Positions 62,929-64,000 of a stretch of DNA of 64,000 nt are shown piece after piece (positions within the stretch are counted from its first letter, which is position 1; every line of letters starts with the position of its first letter). Under the pieces are notes generated by a model. The model was not told where the DNA came from. It worked only from the letters and a program-made list of their open reading frames with translations, and searched no databases. This DNA is from Ktedonosporobacter rubrisoli (lineage in GTDB: Bacteria; Chloroflexota; Ktedonobacteria; Ktedonobacterales; Ktedonobacteraceae), in contig NZ_CP035758.1 in the NCBI RefSeq assembly GCF_004208415.1, positions 3,534,001 to 3,598,000 of the forward strand, read 5' to 3'. A program made the position numbers and the translations under genes.

Positions 62929-63664
62929 GTGAAAGGACTCCCTCCTCTTGGATGAGATCAGCGAAGTGGTTCCAGGATGAACAGATCACACTACGAAACG
63001 GATATCTACGTAGTTGCCCTTCCTCAAGCATTTTCACGTTATAGCCAACCAGGACGAACCGCTCTTGCTCACCTAACACTGTCTGTGCATCGGCAGAAAG
63101 CGCTGACCATCCTTGAGCAAACAATTCTGGTCGATCATCGATAAGAATGGCCTGCTCTTGTGGGTGATTGTGTAACCAGGAGGCAATTACTGGGAGTTTA
63201 CTGGCCCCGTGGCCACTGAAATGTACCCGGTGGGGAAAGGGATAGTGGTAATGGCTGAGCCATTGTTTGGTAGAGGTCTGAATGCGCTCGTTTATTGCTG
63301 CATACTTTGCCCGCATACTCGCCGGCGCATGTGGTTCGAGCAGGACCAAGCGAGCAGTAGCATAGCTCATAGTGTGTCCTGCTTGTGCCAGCATCAACAA
63401 GGCGTGCTGGCTCCCTTCAATAGGTATATGTTCTCTCAGAATAGAGGGTTCAAGATTCAGGCTGGAAAGAAACTTCTGGCGCTTGCGCTCTCCCTCAGCA
63501 CCAATTTTCTCAATGAGGGCCGGCAATTGCAAGAAATCTTCCCAGCTGAGGGTTGCCAGTTGCTCGGGCGGCAGAGAGAGCTTGAGGGCAACATTGAGGA
63601 GCCGCATAGTATGTTGCGGGTTACGCCTGGCAATTGTGCCGTCGATATCCACAAAAATATGCAT
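62876..63664 (-). CDS. HAD-superfamily hydrolase-like protein
   Basis: About 262 residues. VDIDGTI at the N-terminus gives the two catalytic aspartates, and ILIDDRPELF near residue 195 supplies the late acidic motif. A helical cap lies between. The ATG used has GAGG about 9 nt upstream; an ATG five codons earlier is possible. It is followed by the overlapping small gene. Probable phosphatase of unknown substrate. Confidence 0.75.
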   Translation of the reverse strand: MHIFVDIDGTIARRNPQHTMRLLNVALKLSLPPEQLATLSWEDFLQLPALIEKIGAEGERKRQKFLSSLNLEPSILREHIPIEGSQHALLMLAQAGHTMSYATARLVLLEPHAPASMRAKYAAINERIQTSTKQWLSHYHYPFPHRVHFSGHGASKLPVIASWLHNHPQEQAILIDDRPELFAQGWSALSADAQTVLGEQERFVLVGYNVKMLEEGQLRRYPFRSVICSSWNHFADLIQEEGVLSHGRSTTHPAAQPTRSPE

Positions 63665-63704
63665 CTTCGTTGTCCTCATCGCCTTTAGATTCCACTTGCA
63701 TCAT

Positions 63705-64000
63705 TCATCTTCGCGCCGGCGCCTGGCCCCAGGCGGTGAACAGGTGACCGTGGATTTGAAACGTGGATTGTCCGAGCTCGGTCAAAACCTGTTGGGAAAG
63801 CGCATCATAATCCTTGGGCAAGCAGCCCCATTTCTGCAGAAAGGGACGCAGCGTAAGCACAAGAAAACGAATGTCTTCCTGATAGGCCTCTGCTGCGGAG
63901 GTGCCAGCCTGGAAGCCGAGCGGCTGCCTGCGGCTCTTGGCATGCAGGCAGCCGTGCTGGCTAAGCAGATCGAACAGACGGGTAGCTACTGATGCGCCAT
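63705..64000 (-). CDS. Methyltransferase-like protein, C-terminal part (cut by window edge)
   Basis: The last 98 codons are visible. The segment QEDIRFLVLTLRPFLQKWG, then a charged helix and a FTAWGQAP end, resembles the C-terminus of class I SAM-dependent methyltransferases. The SAM-binding motifs would lie beyond the window, so the call is tentative. It ends 41 bp upstream of the HAD start on the same strand and may share its operon. Confidence 0.45.
   Translation of the reverse strand, partial: GASVATRLFDLLSQHGCLHAKSRRQPLGFQAGTSAAEAYQEDIRFLVLTLRPFLQKWGCLPKDYDALSQQVLTELGQSTFQIHGHLFTAWGQAPARR

Noticed and set aside
1..64000. CRISPR arrays, tRNA or rRNA genes
   Set aside because: No regularly spaced direct repeats and no cloverleaf or rRNA-like conserved segments were seen on reading; short tRNAs could still be missed without a covariance-model scan.

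Overview
The window most resembles a Ktedonobacteria-type Chloroflexota (formerly Chloroflexi) chromosome. This is judged from the gene mix alone: hopanoid synthesis, a pqq operon, a fused AccDA, IS630/IS5/IS3 debris, leucine-rich repeat proteins and a large hybrid NRPS/PKS locus. No taxonomic search could be run, so the assignment is an inference. No rRNA, tRNA or CRISPR array was seen.

Layout. (1) 0-2.6 kb: the N-terminal edge of an IS630-like transposase, a berberine-bridge-type FAD oxidase and an ITPA/RdgB-type nucleotide pyrophosphatase. (2) 3.2-7.6 kb: two ABC-2 permease genes facing each other, one fused to pentapeptide repeats, and one ATPase. Both transcription units carry the same 15-bp motif upstream. 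(3) 8.0-30.7 kb: one long minus-strand operon. It runs MFS exporter, NRPS (A-T-C-A-T), NRPS-PKS (C-A-T-KS-AT-ACP, broken by three one-base lesions), NRPS (C-A-T, serine-type code), PKS-NRPS (KS-AT-T-C, terminal C domain with an altered active site), then a fused acetyl-CoA carboxylase carboxyltransferase that could supply the malonyl-CoA. A TetR regulator and a cytochrome P450 diverge from its head. (4) 33.2-37.0 kb: decayed transport genes, namely an internally deleted DHA2 MFS pump, a broken ABC exporter, a truncated FecCD permease, one intact FecCD permease and a frameshifted FecE-like ATPase. (5) 37.0-37.9 kb: stacked remnants of an IS5 transposase, a tyrosine recombinase and an IS3 transposase.

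(6) 38-45.4 kb: a sedolisin (S53) protease, a PQQ-type beta-propeller protein and a complete pqqABCDE operon, including a 39-residue pqqA and a terminator-like hairpin between pqqA and pqqB. (7) 45.9-53.1 kb: a PIG-L deacetylase, a membrane GT2 glycosyltransferase, two paralogous MFS carriers (one with a C-terminal YkoP-like domain) and a GT9 glycosyltransferase. (8) 53.3-61 kb: a hopanoid island with an SCP2 lipid-binding protein, a polyprenyl diphosphate synthase, a minus-strand operon hpnH-hpnA-hpnG-squalene synthase, and a divergent squalene-hopene cyclase. (9) 61-64 kb: a 16-repeat LRR protein, a 55-residue small protein overlapping a HAD phosphatase gene, and the C-terminus of a methyltransferase at the right edge.

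How the parts work together. The NRPS/PKS line, AccDA, MFS, P450, TetR and possibly the ABC exporters and FAD oxidase look like one specialised-metabolite locus. The hopanoid island encodes the route from farnesyl diphosphate to squalene, hopene, adenosylhopane and its further processing. The pqq operon makes the PQQ cofactor. Much of the flanking material at 33-38 kb is decayed, so the locus has been rearranged. Several one-base losses sit in G/C runs, so sequencing error must be excluded before genes are called dead.
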